Positions 1 through 10,774 of a stretch of 64,000 nt of DNA are shown one piece after another; position 1 is the first letter of the stretch, and every line of letters begins with the position of its first letter. This stretch comes from Flavobacteriales bacterium UBA7878 (GTDB lineage Bacteria; Bacteroidota; Bacteroidia; Flavobacteriales; Schleiferiaceae). The DNA is taken from assembly GCA_002501205.1 (NCBI GenBank), contig DLRW01000010.1:8041-72040 (forward strand), given 5' to 3'. The notes under the pieces were generated by a model, which worked only from the letters and a program-made list of their open reading frames with translations, ran no database searches and was not told the origin of the DNA. A program made the translations under genes and the position numbers.

Positions 1-1
1 G

Positions 2-3000
2 TATTCTGGTATAAGTGATTATGTTTCAGGGAATTTAGCTTCCTTGGGTAGTGAAGAGATTGTGGCTTTTACAGCGGTAACACCGGACGGAATGCAGTAC
101 CACTATTCATTACCCGTACTACAACTTCAAAGTATTACTAATCTTTATGATATAGATGCGGGAACTGTTCAAAACGCAAGCTATGATGAGATCGTAAGTA
201 CAAAAATTGCAGACTATGTAGTTACCGAATGGAAATTAACCGCTATTACAGGGCCTAATTATCGAGATTTGAATAGTAACGGTATTGTTGATGATGGGGA
301 TGATGGACACTGGGTAGTATTTAGCTATTCCCATTGGGGAGATCTTTACAGCCGCTTTCCCTACTATGGTCTTCACTATAATCCTGGCCCCAATGAAGAT
401 GAGCTTAAGGACCTTGAAGAGGTTCAATTGAATCAATTGGGGGTTTTGTCCTTAAGTAAGGAAGAGCGCTATTACATTGAAAAAATTGAAACCGACCGCG
501 AGGTCATGGTCTTTTATAAGGATTATAGAGACGATGAATATAGTTTGAGTAGCGCTAATGAAGCAATTCCAAATTTTTATTTGAAACGTGTGGCAAAATA
601 CCATAAAGATGGCCAGTTGTCTTTAAATTTAAATGCATCATCTCATCCCAGTCCCAATTCCATTTTTGCAACTCCTCCTTCAACCAGTGGTGTATATTTT
701 GAATCGGACTATTTTGGTACTGAATCTCAGCTATTAGGGAGCATAGAGTTTGTATATGATTATTCATTGCAGCCGGAATACGATGGGAATATTAATAATT
801 ACCATTCCGGGTCAAAAAACTATCTCAGCTCCGGTGAGGATCTAAGCCTTATTGAACTGATAGATCGGAAGTCCAGTTTAAACTCAGGGGGGAAATTAAC
901 CTTGTTAAATGTCATTTATCATGATCATCTTGATCAAGAATTGGAAAGATACACTTTTGGATATTCCTCCCTTAATCCAACTTTTCAAGTTAATAATCAT
1001 GATCAGAATGGGAATTACGTTGATTTGTCTGCTGCACCTGGGCTTCGAATGCGTAACCTAAATACAAGCCAGGATAACCAGTCCCATAATTGGTTAATAG
1101 ATGAAATAACCTTGCCTTCGGATGTCCATGTAGAAGTCGAATATGAAGAAGCACTGTATCGGTATACCATTCAAGGTTTAACGGAGTCCTGGGAGAATTA
1201 CATTCCGGTATATTTTGATCATCCGAATGAAAAAGCTTACTTATTATCTGATGATCACAAAAAAATATTCTACAATAATTCAGGAATTGCCAGAACGGTT
1301 AGGGGTCACTTCTATCATAAAAATGCACTAGCTACCAGTAATTACAGTGGAAATGTTCATGATGTTCATCATATAAAATCCGTAAGAGTTACGAATATCA
1401 ATAGTACAGGATTAGGTTTTGATAGCCAGGGTGTAAGCACAGGGAAAGGAATTTCATATGCAGGGAGCTCCACAAGAGAAGTAGGCTTTATTGGTGGAAC
1501 GGTCTTATATAATCCGGCTGGTACTTCTGACTATACCACTGGGCCATGGTACTATATTGATGATGTCTATTTGAGTTTTGTAGATGAGTATTACAGAACT
1601 GGAATAAGTAGGGTCAAAGAATTAAGAGTGAAAAAGGATATTAATGCTCAAGATTATGCCAAATTGGAGTATGAATATCTTGTTCCTAGGGCCAGCCTTA
1701 AAAAATTTGAAACTGTTTACCTGGGAGCAAAAAGAGGGGTGAGTTTTGGGAGTAATTTTAATAACCACAACAGTTCCGATAGAGGAGTTCTGTATGAGCA
1801 AGTTGTTTTAAAGAAGATTGATAAGAATTCAAATTTGATAAGCACGGCCAAATTCCATTTTGATTTACAACGAGAGGTTGACGTGAGATCTGAAGTTAGC
1901 CTTAAAGAGTTAGGCAAGTGTTATTTACCATTTTATTGGCTAAATTATAGTCCTGCAGCTTTTTACAAGTTTACCAGAGAAAACCCAATTGTTTCTACAA
2001 GGAGTTATCAAGGGCCTTTTACTAATTATCCCAAGAGTTGGGCCGAATTAGCACCTCGTATTATGGTGGATGCATTTAATTATTATTTACAAAACTATTA
2101 TCAGTATAACAATTTAAATCCATCAGACTCTGATGTGGTAGAGAATCATCTTCCAACCACTCCTTTTTACAGTATGGATGGTGTTTTCATTAATTCAGCG
2201 AGACCTTCTCTATATACAGGGCAAACTACCTGTTCATGCGAAGGCAGTGTGGTGAACACTGTTACCCCCAGTGGAAGTGGTCCACCCTATGAAATTGTTT
2301 ACACTTTACCACCTCGTCCTTATGGTAATGATGAAGATATGCCTGTGTATTTAAGCACAATTATTAATCGCTATCACGGTAGATTGGGTCGATTAAATCA
2401 GATGGAAGTATTTGATGGCTTGGGTAACTTACAGATTTCGAAAGATTATTTCTATGGAGAAAAAGGCTTTAAAGCAAATTCGTACTATGCCCATATGCAG
2501 AATTCGTATACTTCTGGCGCCCAGCAAACAACAACTACAGCCTATAAGTATAAAACACATTATATACATCGATATGAGATGCCACTTAAGATTGTGACCC
2601 GTGAGAATGGTCAGGTCTTATCGGAGAATATCTTGGCTATTGATCCGGAAACAGCTGCGGCTCAACTTATTTTGAATATGTCGGCGGAATCTTACCAGGC
2701 GATAGAGAAAACTTATTTTAATACGGATAATAGTTTTGAAAAATGGAATAAGATTTCTCCATTAACTTCTGTTACAGAAGAAACCGGATATCAGAGAGAG
2801 TCTACAAGATATGTTTTAGGTGATATTAATAGCCAAACCACTCCTTGGTATGAGTATTATACAGATGCAAGCAGTCAAAGATTATTAAGGAAAAACCTAC
2901 AGGATATTTCAAAGGAAAATACGATTAAGCATTATTTACCTAATCAAAATTTTCTCAATCAGTTTTACAGAATGGAGACCGGTATTCCCACCGGTAACCC

Positions 3001-4069
3001 ATTGAAAAAAATTCGAACTGTAGATCAGTTTAATTCTAATGAAAACTATATAACATTGGATGTCTCAACTCTTTCGGCTAGCTCTTCAGTTGTATCGTAT
3101 GCTAAAACTGTAATTGCTCCCTTGGCTGGCCGTAGTATTGTTCCATCTGGCACCATTACTCGTGTTTCAACTATTTTCTCACCATCTGAGAATAATTTAC
3201 TGGCCAATGAATCTGAAATTCAAATTATTGATCCTTCGCTTAATGTATTACAATCTTATAATGTTAAGGCGAACATCTTCAGTAGTAAGAGGTACTACAA
3301 TAGTCTGAGAGTCCCGTTTGTGGAATCGGCAACCTTACCCTTATCGAGTTATAGTGCAACTGGTTTTGAGGATATAAATGCCGACAATTTCATATTTGAG
3401 GGGAACTTCTTTTTAACATCGTATCAGGAGTCTGCAACGACTAATGGCGGTGTAGAAGCGCATACAGGAAAGTACTATTTAAAGTTGCCGCAAGATGCTA
3501 GTTATAAGACCATTTATCATGATCCCAATTTGGATGATTTTGAAACTGGGCAAAGCTATGAGATGAGTTTGTGGATTCGAACGGCAAATCTTAGTGGTGA
3601 TCCCAGACTACGATTTGCAATTGTGGGCGAGACGATTAGTCAAGGTCAGGGCACCCCATTCTCTGTTTTTGCCGAAAGCTATTTAAGTAATATTTCGGAG
3701 AAATTCACTTTCGGGGACTGGACGCAGATTAAGATGAGTTTTGAAGTACCGTTAAACTTTCAAATAAGCCAAAGCACCTACACTTTTGACCTCATTGGAG
3801 GAGGTCAAATAACCGCTGATGCCGGATTGAAAATTGAGATTTTGAATGCCGGGGGTTCAACAATTATTGATGATGTGCGCTTTCATCCTGCGGCAAGTCC
3901 CATTGAAGTGGTGGTGTACGATACAAAATTTAAAAGGGTTACGGCAAAACTGGATGCTCTTAACATCGCAGGGAAATTAGTTTACGACTCTAAAGGTCGG
4001 GTAATACAACTGTATGCAGAGGATACTCCTGGCTTCTATCTTTCAAAACAAACCAATTACCATGATTAA
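2..4069 (+). CDS. Large Rhs-associated surface protein, 5' end outside the window
   Basis: The reading frame is open from base 2 with no start in the window, so the N-terminus is missing; at least 1355 residues are present. I recognise no catalytic domain. The protein is rich in Tyr, Asn, Ser and Asp and in short beta-strand-like segments. Phrases such as 'LNSNGIVDDGDDG' look like calcium-binding or dockerin-like loops. A jelly-roll/carbohydrate-binding-like stretch near residues 1120-1300 ends in 'STIIDDVRFHPA'. The last segment, 'YDSKGRVIQLY', resembles the start of YD/Rhs-type repeats. Its stop codon overlaps the start of the next gene, an Rhs protein, so the two are almost certainly co-translated. 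By analogy with large upstream partners of Bacteroidota Rhs proteins, it may be a carrier or shell partner. This is inference; no activity is claimed. Confidence 0.7.
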   Translation, partial: YSGISDYVSGNLASLGSEEIVAFTAVTPDGMQYHYSLPVLQLQSITNLYDIDAGTVQNASYDEIVSTKIADYVVTEWKLTAITGPNYRDLNSNGIVDDGDDGHWVVFSYSHWGDLYSRFPYYGLHYNPGPNEDELKDLEEVQLNQLGVLSLSKEERYYIEKIETDREVMVFYKDYRDDEYSLSSANEAIPNFYLKRVAKYHKDGQLSLNLNASSHPSPNSIFATPPSTSGVYFESDYFGTESQLLGSIEFVYDYSLQPEYDGNINNYHSGSKNYLSSGEDLSLIELIDRKSSLNSGGKLTLLNVIYHDHLDQELERYTFGYSSLNPTFQVNNHDQNGNYVDLSAAPGLRMRNLNTSQDNQSHNWLIDEITLPSDVHVEVEYEEALYRYTIQGLTESWENYIPVYFDHPNEKAYLLSDDHKKIFYNNSGIARTVRGHFYHKNALATSNYSGNVHDVHHIKSVRVTNINSTGLGFDSQGVSTGKGISYAGSSTREVGFIGGTVLYNPAGTSDYTTGPWYYIDDVYLSFVDEYYRTGISRVKELRVKKDINAQDYAKLEYEYLVPRASLKKFETVYLGAKRGVSFGSNFNNHNSSDRGVLYEQVVLKKIDKNSNLISTAKFHFDLQREVDVRSEVSLKELGKCYLPFYWLNYSPAAFYKFTRENPIVSTRSYQGPFTNYPKSWAELAPRIMVDAFNYYLQNYYQYNNLNPSDSDVVENHLPTTPFYSMDGVFINSARPSLYTGQTTCSCEGSVVNTVTPSGSGPPYEIVYTLPPRPYGNDEDMPVYLSTIINRYHGRLGRLNQMEVFDGLGNLQISKDYFYGEKGFKANSYYAHMQNSYTSGAQQTTTTAYKYKTHYIHRYEMPLKIVTRENGQVLSENILAIDPETAAAQLILNMSAESYQAIEKTYFNTDNSFEKWNKISPLTSVTEETGYQRESTRYVLGDINSQTTPWYEYYTDASSQRLLRKNLQDISKENTIKHYLPNQNFLNQFYRMETGIPTGNPLKKIRTVDQFNSNENYITLDVSTLSASSSVVSYAKTVIAPLAGRSIVPSGTITRVSTIFSPSENNLLANESEIQIIDPSLNVLQSYNVKANIFSSKRYYNSLRVPFVESATLPLSSYSATGFEDINADNFIFEGNFFLTSYQESATTNGGVEAHTGKYYLKLPQDASYKTIYHDPNLDDFETGQSYEMSLWIRTANLSGDPRLRFAIVGETISQGQGTPFSVFAESYLSNISEKFTFGDWTQIKMSFEVPLNFQISQSTYTFDLIGGGQITADAGLKIEILNAGGSTIIDDVRFHPAASPIEVVVYDTKFKRVTAKLDALNIAGKLVYDSKGRVIQLYAEDTPGFYLSKQTNYHD

Positions 4070-7000
4070 GATGATGCGCAAATTAATTTTCACCTTATCA
4101 TTTATAGTTTTTAGTCTTTACAGCAATGCTCAAGGCAATGCCATAGCATGGGGCGAGTCCGTTGAGTTAGAGGAAGTTTCTGAAACGGGCTATATTAACT
4201 ATGGTACTAACGGTTGGCAAGATGGATATTTGGTATCCGAGCAACGTGGATTTCAGGTAGGGTCAGCTGAATACTATTTTTACTCAGAAGATTATGCCAG
4301 TTGGGAAGGAATTCCTTTCAAAATAAGTTTGGGAACTAGTGATCAAATTGATCAAGCCGTTGACATCTTCTATTTTGATGGTAGTTATGTTAATCATAAC
4401 TCGAGCGAGATTTTAAGTATCTCTAATATATCTGAGTTGACTCTGGTTTTAAATCATCTTGGAAATGTTGAAGTATATAATGGATCGGAGCAGCTTTATA
4501 CAATTAATTCTGTTCTAAGCTCAAGTCAATCTTATTACGTATTCATTAACCTCCTTTATCCGGAGAGTTTTTTGGCTACTACTTTCACCGAGACCGTACT
4601 TAGTGCACAGAGTACAAGTTCTTCCACTCCTGTTAGTTCCAATTGTCAATCATTAAGTGCGGAAAAGTATGTGGAGGAAATAGCTTATGATAAGTATGGG
4701 AATGAGATAAGCCGAGGACTGCAGGTTCTGGGCGATTTTGATCAGGTGGAAATGTCCATGCGTAAGAATTATGAGGCAAACGAAGTTCTAGCAAAACAGG
4801 TTATCTATGATAATTTTGGGAGGCCTATAATTGAAAGTTTAGAGGCACCAATAAATCAATCCAGCTTCTGTATTGACGAGACTTTTATGTTTTCTGTAGA
4901 TCAGGAACCAATAAGTAGCCCGGCTTCCATACAGCCTTATTCAGTTTTGGATGTCGAGAATGCAAATGGAATTCCCGATGCGATTTCTCATCAATCCACT
5001 TTAGGGGCATTTTATAGCGGCTATACTGACGACATAGCTAGAAGTGACTACCCTTTTGCCAAGCTTTATTATAAGGACGATATATACAATACAGCAATTT
5101 CGACTGGCGGTTATGATCAGCGATTTTTTAATTCTGAAAATCGCAGTTTTACTTTCCCGGCTGTTTCGGCAAATGAGTTGGTTAATTTATTTGGAGCTAA
5201 TCAAAGTCATATTAAGCGAAGTTCGGCTGATGGGATTATTAATACTCAATTGGCCACAGAATTTACCCTTTCGCAACTAGCTCAAAAATCCATAAATATT
5301 ACTAAGGAAAATGAGGCGGTAATTACCTACACCACCCTCTCTGGAGATATTCTGGCAACTGCCCTTAGTGGGAATACAAATCCATGTGAGGTTCAGAAGG
5401 CAAGAATAGAAATGCATCCTGGGGTTCTTACTACCATTCATGTTCCTGATGGCCATGATGATGCATTGGCTCTGGAAATGCCTGATCCAACTCTTATATA
5501 TCAAAGCAGTCAGGGTACTTTTCCTATGAATTGTTTTGATGTCATTATTGTGGATCAACTGAGTGGCTCGATTTTAACAGCGGGAACTGACTATAGTATT
5601 GTTCAAGACGCTCAGAAATCTGTAATTCAAAATATTGTGCTTCTGGGAGGTTATGCCAGTGGTCAACAGGTCTTAGGGGTTTCAGTAGCATTCAATGAGA
5701 ATGCGCTCAGTCATGGGGTCTGGAAAAACTATTTAAAGGTTGTAAAGTATGGAGGCTTAAAGACTTTTTTAAATTATGAACTGGATTACCACGAATGGAC
5801 GCTTTATTATTATGATGTCCTTGGGAATGTAATTGAGGTTGTGCAACCGGAGGGTGTTGATTGCAGCGTCGACGCTTCAAACTATTTCCAGTTTAATGAT
5901 CAGGTGGAAATCCGCACTGCTTCAACCACCGGTATTTCTCAAGTAGATGATTTGGTAGTGTTTCCAATAGCCGTTCCCTCTGGAAATACAATAAATGAGG
6001 CATCTCTTTGTCTTTCGCCACTTTATGTAGATAAAGTAATATCAAATAATCTTTCAGGTGAACGATTGGTTCGCGATCAAAGCGTATATCGTGCACTGGA
6101 ACCAGAAACTGAAGGCGATCCTCCCGTGGCTGTAGTTATTGGAACCGCAGATATCTATGCTGAATCCGACAGCCCAAGTCAAAACCGAGGCAAAGCAAAT
6201 CCAAATGGGTTTATCTCAGTTTCAACTATTAAGGTTCCCCCTGCAGCGGGCTCTTTGGTAGTAAAGGATATTTTTGAAAAGAAATTTACTTTTGAGGTTG
6301 TTGGTAGACCTGCCGTAGGTCAAGATGTGGTTTTATTGGAGAAAACCTTTAAAATCGAACACGAAGAAATACAATACTTTGATCCAACAACATTTAATTC
6401 AAATGGTACTGGTGGTCAGTCTAAAGTTTGGAGACAAGATGGCTCTGTCTGGGTACAGTTAGATATTGCTGATTATTACAAATTTGATGATGGGGATATT
6501 TCCGCTGCTACCTTATCTAATTACAAAAGTATTGTAGTTAGAGTTAAATCAGTATTCTCAAAAGAATGGCGTGATACAGATGATTTAACTCCTTCAAATG
6601 AGGAATCCAAACCATCTTCATATACTGCCTTAAGCTTCTTTAATTTTGCTGGGAATATTGGTTTAAGGGTTAATAGCTTTCCCAGCCCACCTTCTCATAA
6701 TGAAGACGTAATCGAATTCTATGGGGTAAATCATGAAGATGGAACTGTAAGTCAGAAACAAATTCCCGATGAGGATTTAACCCAATACTTATATGATAAG
6801 GAGGGTAGAGTTAAATTTTCTCAGAATGCCGTTCAAGCAGCAAACAATACTTTTAGCTATGTTCTTTACGACTTTGCTGGAAGAGTTTGGAAAACCGGCC
6901 AATATGATAATAATGTGAGCGGAGGGGAAGTGATCACTTTTGGTATATCTGACCCTCAAAATCCAGCAGCCAGTCATACTTTTAATTTGGTGGGGGATAA

Positions 7001-9983
7001 TTCCACCTTGAATGGGCTCAATACAGAGTATGAAACTTTTTTCTTTTACGATGAAGTTCAAAATGATTATCCGACCGGCTTAAGCGGAGACTTAAGTACT
7101 CAAAACAATGTTGTTGGCAGGCTGGCTAAAACTTCCAATGAAAACACCTCCACCTGGTACAGTTATGATTATTTAGGTCGCTTGGAGCATTTGGTTCAGT
7201 ACAGTGCAGACTTGGGTGTGCATACCATTAGTTACAGTTATAATCATCTTGGAAAAACTGTAGCAATTGCTTATGATGAGCAGGATGCCAGCTCTTCCTA
7301 TTTCGTAAAATTCTTATTTAATAAGGATCAGCAATTAGCCAGAATTATGGGGAGTAATAAAGCTTCTACCAATTTTAAAGCTTTGGCTACTTATGACTAT
7401 GATATCCTTGGACGATTAAAACGAAAGGAACTGGGTAATAAGGCACAGGGTATTGATTACTATTATACTATTAGTGGGAAATTGAAAGGTATTAATAATG
7501 CCTTTCGACCAGAAACGGATCCTGACTATATTGATGTGGATGCTTATGAAGACTTATTTGCAGAAACTTTGCACTATTATGAAGGGGATTATCAAAATGC
7601 AAATGTCTCCTTAAACTCCATTGCTGATAATAGCTTAAGTGATCGATTAGATGGAACGATAAAAGCAGTAACCTGGTATACACGTAGCGATATAGCTTTA
7701 AGCCAGAGCATCGGAAACCGACCTACCTATTCCTATGAGTATGATGTTTTAGGTCAATTGACAGGAGCAAGTTTGGGGAACATTGCTACCGGATTGGAGT
7801 TTGGCTATACCAATTCTGCACCGGCAACTTATGTTTCCAATAGTGCAAATGCATATGGAACCAGTTATGATTATGATGGCAATGGTAATATTGTATCACT
7901 TAGTAGAAGGTCTGGAACAGGAACATTATTTGATCAATTGACTTATAATTACCCTAAAGATGCGGGTAATCAGTTAACAGGTAATCAGTTACTATATATA
8001 ACTGATGCGTCTTCTAGCTCGGGCATTAGCGATGAAATCCAGTCTCAGCTTAGTGATAATTATCAGTATGATGAGCGTGGACAATTAGAGATCGATAAAG
8101 AGCGTGACGTTAAACTAGCCTACACCCCCGGTGGCCTGGTAGAGGAAGTGAAAAATGCCAGCGGTACACAGCTGCGTCAAAAGAACTTCTACGATGACCG
8201 AGGAAACTTGTTTAAGAAGGAGAATTATGTATCCGGATCATTATCGAATACGGAGTATTGGTGGTACGACCTTTCGGGAAGTCCAATTCAATATTTTAAA
8301 GAAGCATTAGAAGCTAATCCGGTTCTTAAAGAATCGTATATCTATTCTGATGGTCGGTTAGCAACTTATACGCAATTGGAGAGTTCTGCTATTTCATATC
8401 AGTTTTCCATAAAAGATCATATTGGCAATGTTAGGGCTAGTTTAAGTGAAACCCATAGTCAGGAGGGAGCCTGGGATTTCACTCAAATGGAAGATGAAGG
8501 GGGATGGGGCTATAGTCAAAATGAAGGCGACCCGGATCCCTATGTTGATGGCAATGGATGGAATATAGAAGGAGAGCACGCTCTCTTTAAGTATATAATT
8601 AGCCTGGGGTCTGGACACTTTGCCTTTAATATGAATCTGGCTCAGGTAGCTACGGCAGATTTAACATTAACGGTTTTAGATGCGAATAATCAAAGTCTGG
8701 CTAGCTCTGTTCTGGAGGCTGGCAATATGGGGCAAAGTTTACAGTTTCATTTAGCTACAGCCCAGGTATGTACTTTAAAAGTAGAATGCTTAAGTACCGG
8801 TGTTCAAAGCTTTATTGTGGAGAGCTTTAATTTAAGCAGCCAGGTACATCAAGTATTAAGTTATCGCGATTATTATCCTTATGGCTGGGTATTACCGGGA
8901 AGGGTTTACGAAGCAAGCTCCGAGGGCAATCAATTTCAGTATCAAGGTGATTTTACCTGGGCCAATGAAATATTAAACTGGAGTCGCTTCGAAGTTCGAA
9001 ATTTTGATTCTCGGATTGGTCGTTGGCTTTCTATTGACCCTGAAGGCCAGTATTTTAGCCTGTATAAGGGAATGGGGAATAACCCGATTAGTGTTTATGA
9101 CCCTGATGGTGCATGGGGATTTTACAATGCACGAACTCATCAATTTTTGTTTGTTTTTGGGTCTAGAGATTTAACCTTGTACGATGAGTGGTCTAATAGT
9201 ACCTGGGAGTTTGTTGCTTTCGATATTCAGACTTTAAAAGGCTTGGCGGAAGAATTTGCCAATGGGGAATACTATGTAGCCTATATGAACGAGGATGAGA
9301 ATGGGAAAGCATACTTAAGCGCGGATGCACCTGAGGCATTTGAATCAAGTGCTATTTCAACTGAAGATTATGAACGTGGATTATCCTTTTTACTAGGAAC
9401 CGATTATGGGTTGAGTTGGGAGAGCAATATTAAATCGATTGGATTGGATCCATCTGGCAGTGGGTTGAAAAGGTCTAGCGTTCAAGAGGATAGGGAATTT
9501 CTGGAACGTATAGCAAACTACCCATCGCCAGGCACGACTGAACCCTATCCAATATTTTTTGACATTATAAGTTTTGGGGGGATTGCAAAGACTCTTGGTA
9601 GAGGTTTTATTGAAGCAGGTGGAAGGTCTGCAATAAGACAAACTCTAGTAAATTCAGCTGAAAAAGCTACAAAAGAGGTAGTGTCGTCTGCTTCTAGAAG
9701 GTCATTAAATCCTACTCATTATATTACAAAGTCAAAAACTCAGATGAAAAATCTACTTGATGACATTAGAGCAAATGGTATTCAAGAACCTATTAAATAT
9801 GTGGAACATAATGGGACGCGTTATATTGTTGATGGGCATCACAGGTATTATGCTGCACAAAAGTTGGGCATAGAGAATGTTCCTGTGCAGCAAGTTCAAC
9901 TGCCTTTTGGTGGATATCAAAATATTTGGGATTTAATGTTGGAACCGGGTAAGAATCCAGGTTTTTGGCAATACATGAAATAA
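4062..9983 (+). CDS. Rhs-repeat polymorphic toxin with C-terminal ParB/Srx-like nuclease tip
   Basis: A predicted secreted Rhs toxin of about 1973 residues. I chose the ATG at 4062 because it begins the signal peptide (Met-Ile-Lys-Met-Met-Arg-Lys, then a hydrophobic stretch ending 'SLYSNAQ'); ATGs at 4071 and 4074 are equally plausible, and an earlier one at 4014 would add a non-signal extension inside the upstream gene. YD-type repeats ('YSYDYLGRLEHL', 'YEYDVLGQLTGA') fill the middle. The Rhs-associated core hallmark 'RIGRWLSIDPEG' lies near residue 1650, followed by 'GNNPISVYDPDG'. Everything after the core is the variable tip: about the last 95 residues carry 'RYIVDGHHRYYAAQKLGI', the signature of ParB/Srx-like nucleases, which serve as toxin tips in polymorphic toxins. 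A likely immunity gene starts 2 bp downstream. Export route (no clear T9SS tail) is unknown. Confidence 0.88.
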   Translation: MIKMMRKLIFTLSFIVFSLYSNAQGNAIAWGESVELEEVSETGYINYGTNGWQDGYLVSEQRGFQVGSAEYYFYSEDYASWEGIPFKISLGTSDQIDQAVDIFYFDGSYVNHNSSEILSISNISELTLVLNHLGNVEVYNGSEQLYTINSVLSSSQSYYVFINLLYPESFLATTFTETVLSAQSTSSSTPVSSNCQSLSAEKYVEEIAYDKYGNEISRGLQVLGDFDQVEMSMRKNYEANEVLAKQVIYDNFGRPIIESLEAPINQSSFCIDETFMFSVDQEPISSPASIQPYSVLDVENANGIPDAISHQSTLGAFYSGYTDDIARSDYPFAKLYYKDDIYNTAISTGGYDQRFFNSENRSFTFPAVSANELVNLFGANQSHIKRSSADGIINTQLATEFTLSQLAQKSINITKENEAVITYTTLSGDILATALSGNTNPCEVQKARIEMHPGVLTTIHVPDGHDDALALEMPDPTLIYQSSQGTFPMNCFDVIIVDQLSGSILTAGTDYSIVQDAQKSVIQNIVLLGGYASGQQVLGVSVAFNENALSHGVWKNYLKVVKYGGLKTFLNYELDYHEWTLYYYDVLGNVIEVVQPEGVDCSVDASNYFQFNDQVEIRTASTTGISQVDDLVVFPIAVPSGNTINEASLCLSPLYVDKVISNNLSGERLVRDQSVYRALEPETEGDPPVAVVIGTADIYAESDSPSQNRGKANPNGFISVSTIKVPPAAGSLVVKDIFEKKFTFEVVGRPAVGQDVVLLEKTFKIEHEEIQYFDPTTFNSNGTGGQSKVWRQDGSVWVQLDIADYYKFDDGDISAATLSNYKSIVVRVKSVFSKEWRDTDDLTPSNEESKPSSYTALSFFNFAGNIGLRVNSFPSPPSHNEDVIEFYGVNHEDGTVSQKQIPDEDLTQYLYDKEGRVKFSQNAVQAANNTFSYVLYDFAGRVWKTGQYDNNVSGGEVITFGISDPQNPAASHTFNLVGDNSTLNGLNTEYETFFFYDEVQNDYPTGLSGDLSTQNNVVGRLAKTSNENTSTWYSYDYLGRLEHLVQYSADLGVHTISYSYNHLGKTVAIAYDEQDASSSYFVKFLFNKDQQLARIMGSNKASTNFKALATYDYDILGRLKRKELGNKAQGIDYYYTISGKLKGINNAFRPETDPDYIDVDAYEDLFAETLHYYEGDYQNANVSLNSIADNSLSDRLDGTIKAVTWYTRSDIALSQSIGNRPTYSYEYDVLGQLTGASLGNIATGLEFGYTNSAPATYVSNSANAYGTSYDYDGNGNIVSLSRRSGTGTLFDQLTYNYPKDAGNQLTGNQLLYITDASSSSGISDEIQSQLSDNYQYDERGQLEIDKERDVKLAYTPGGLVEEVKNASGTQLRQKNFYDDRGNLFKKENYVSGSLSNTEYWWYDLSGSPIQYFKEALEANPVLKESYIYSDGRLATYTQLESSAISYQFSIKDHIGNVRASLSETHSQEGAWDFTQMEDEGGWGYSQNEGDPDPYVDGNGWNIEGEHALFKYIISLGSGHFAFNMNLAQVATADLTLTVLDANNQSLASSVLEAGNMGQSLQFHLATAQVCTLKVECLSTGVQSFIVESFNLSSQVHQVLSYRDYYPYGWVLPGRVYEASSEGNQFQYQGDFTWANEILNWSRFEVRNFDSRIGRWLSIDPEGQYFSLYKGMGNNPISVYDPDGAWGFYNARTHQFLFVFGSRDLTLYDEWSNSTWEFVAFDIQTLKGLAEEFANGEYYVAYMNEDENGKAYLSADAPEAFESSAISTEDYERGLSFLLGTDYGLSWESNIKSIGLDPSGSGLKRSSVQEDREFLERIANYPSPGTTEPYPIFFDIISFGGIAKTLGRGFIEAGGRSAIRQTLVNSAEKATKEVVSSASRRSLNPTHYITKSKTQMKNLLDDIRANGIQEPIKYVEHNGTRYIVDGHHRYYAAQKLGIENVPVQQVQLPFGGYQNIWDLMLEPGKNPGFWQYMK

Positions 9984-9985
9984 TT

Positions 9986-10435
9986 ATGGCAATCTGGCAA
10001 TATAGTTTTCTCTTAATTCCAAGAACATCTTTTTCAGAGAAATATTTAAATTTTCCTTTTGATAAGGAAGGATTATTAGAAGATGATATTTATTGGGATT
10101 TTTTATCTGTTAACATTGATTTCTTCAGTGATATTGAAACAATCATGATTAAACGCAAATCATGGAGTGAAAATATTGTTCTTTTTGGTAATGAGGAGGC
10201 TAATTGTTTAGAGATTTACAAGGATAATAATAAGGTGAAATCAGTGTCATTTCGCATTGATTTTACAAGTGATTATGAAGGTTTTCTTAGAGGTATTATT
10301 GAGTTTTCAATTTTGAAAAATTTATTGATAGTTGACGAAGCACATCATATTATTGATCCTAATTACTTTTCAATAAATAGTGTGATTGAAAGTTCACCTC
10401 AATTCATTAAATATAAACAACTTAGTTCCAAGTAA
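9986..10435 (+). CDS. Probable immunity protein for the ParB-like Rhs toxin
   Basis: A 149-residue soluble protein starting at the ATG 2 bp after the Rhs toxin stop. An in-frame ATG at 9965, inside the toxin gene, is possible but would add only seven residues. It has no signal peptide and no membrane segment. It starts 'MAIWQYSFLLIPRTSF' and is acidic and aromatic-rich, typical of single-domain immunity proteins. I recognise no specific Imm family. The role is inferred from position: small cytoplasmic proteins immediately after Rhs tips normally neutralise the cognate tip. The DNA is visibly more AT-rich than the housekeeping genes of the window, which fits a horizontally exchanged tip/immunity cassette. 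Confidence 0.62.
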   Translation: MAIWQYSFLLIPRTSFSEKYLNFPFDKEGLLEDDIYWDFLSVNIDFFSDIETIMIKRKSWSENIVLFGNEEANCLEIYKDNNKVKSVSFRIDFTSDYEGFLRGIIEFSILKNLLIVDEAHHIIDPNYFSINSVIESSPQFIKYKQLSSK

Positions 10436-10738
10436 TATATTAAGCACAACAAGTCATTACTTACGCTTTTTAGAAGGGCAACTCTTCGAACACCTTTTAA
10501 TATTTCCGTTCAGAGATTTGGTAATATGAGTCGCAGGAGACCAGATTATTGGGGATTAAGGATTGGGACTAGTGAATTTGCCAATCGAACTTTTGGGGCA
10601 ATTAAACCTAATTGGAATCCTTTAACTCAATACACAATAGGTGTTATTCCAAAAGGTACTCCGATTAAATTCGGAATCATTGGCCCTCAAGGCTGGAAGT
10701 ACCCAGGGGGGGGCATTGCAATTCAGGGTTCAATCTAA
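10436..10738 (+). pseudogene. Orphan, headless Rhs toxin tip
   Basis: The frame is open from the codon right after the immunity stop (10433-10435) to a TAA at 10736-10738, about 100 codons. The first ATG is at 10526, which would leave only 70 residues. No Rhs core or signal peptide precedes it, so it cannot be exported alone. The tail 'GTPIKFGIIGPQGWKYPGGG' resembles the closing segments of secreted NAD-directed toxin tips (TNT-like, 'G.iaP..gqPGGG.Q'), a resemblance from memory and of low certainty. A run of eight G sits at 10706-10713. The natural reading is a former C-terminal toxin tip, displaced downstream when the ParB-like tip and its immunity gene replaced it. It might still serve as a recombination donor. 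Confidence 0.55.
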
Positions 10739-10774
10739 AAGTGTTATTAATCAATCATCTATACTAATACCACG

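Noticed and set aside
555..767. Minus-strand frame of 70 codons inside the first protein
   Set aside because: Opposite-strand shadow of a clearly coding frame; no start context or homology.
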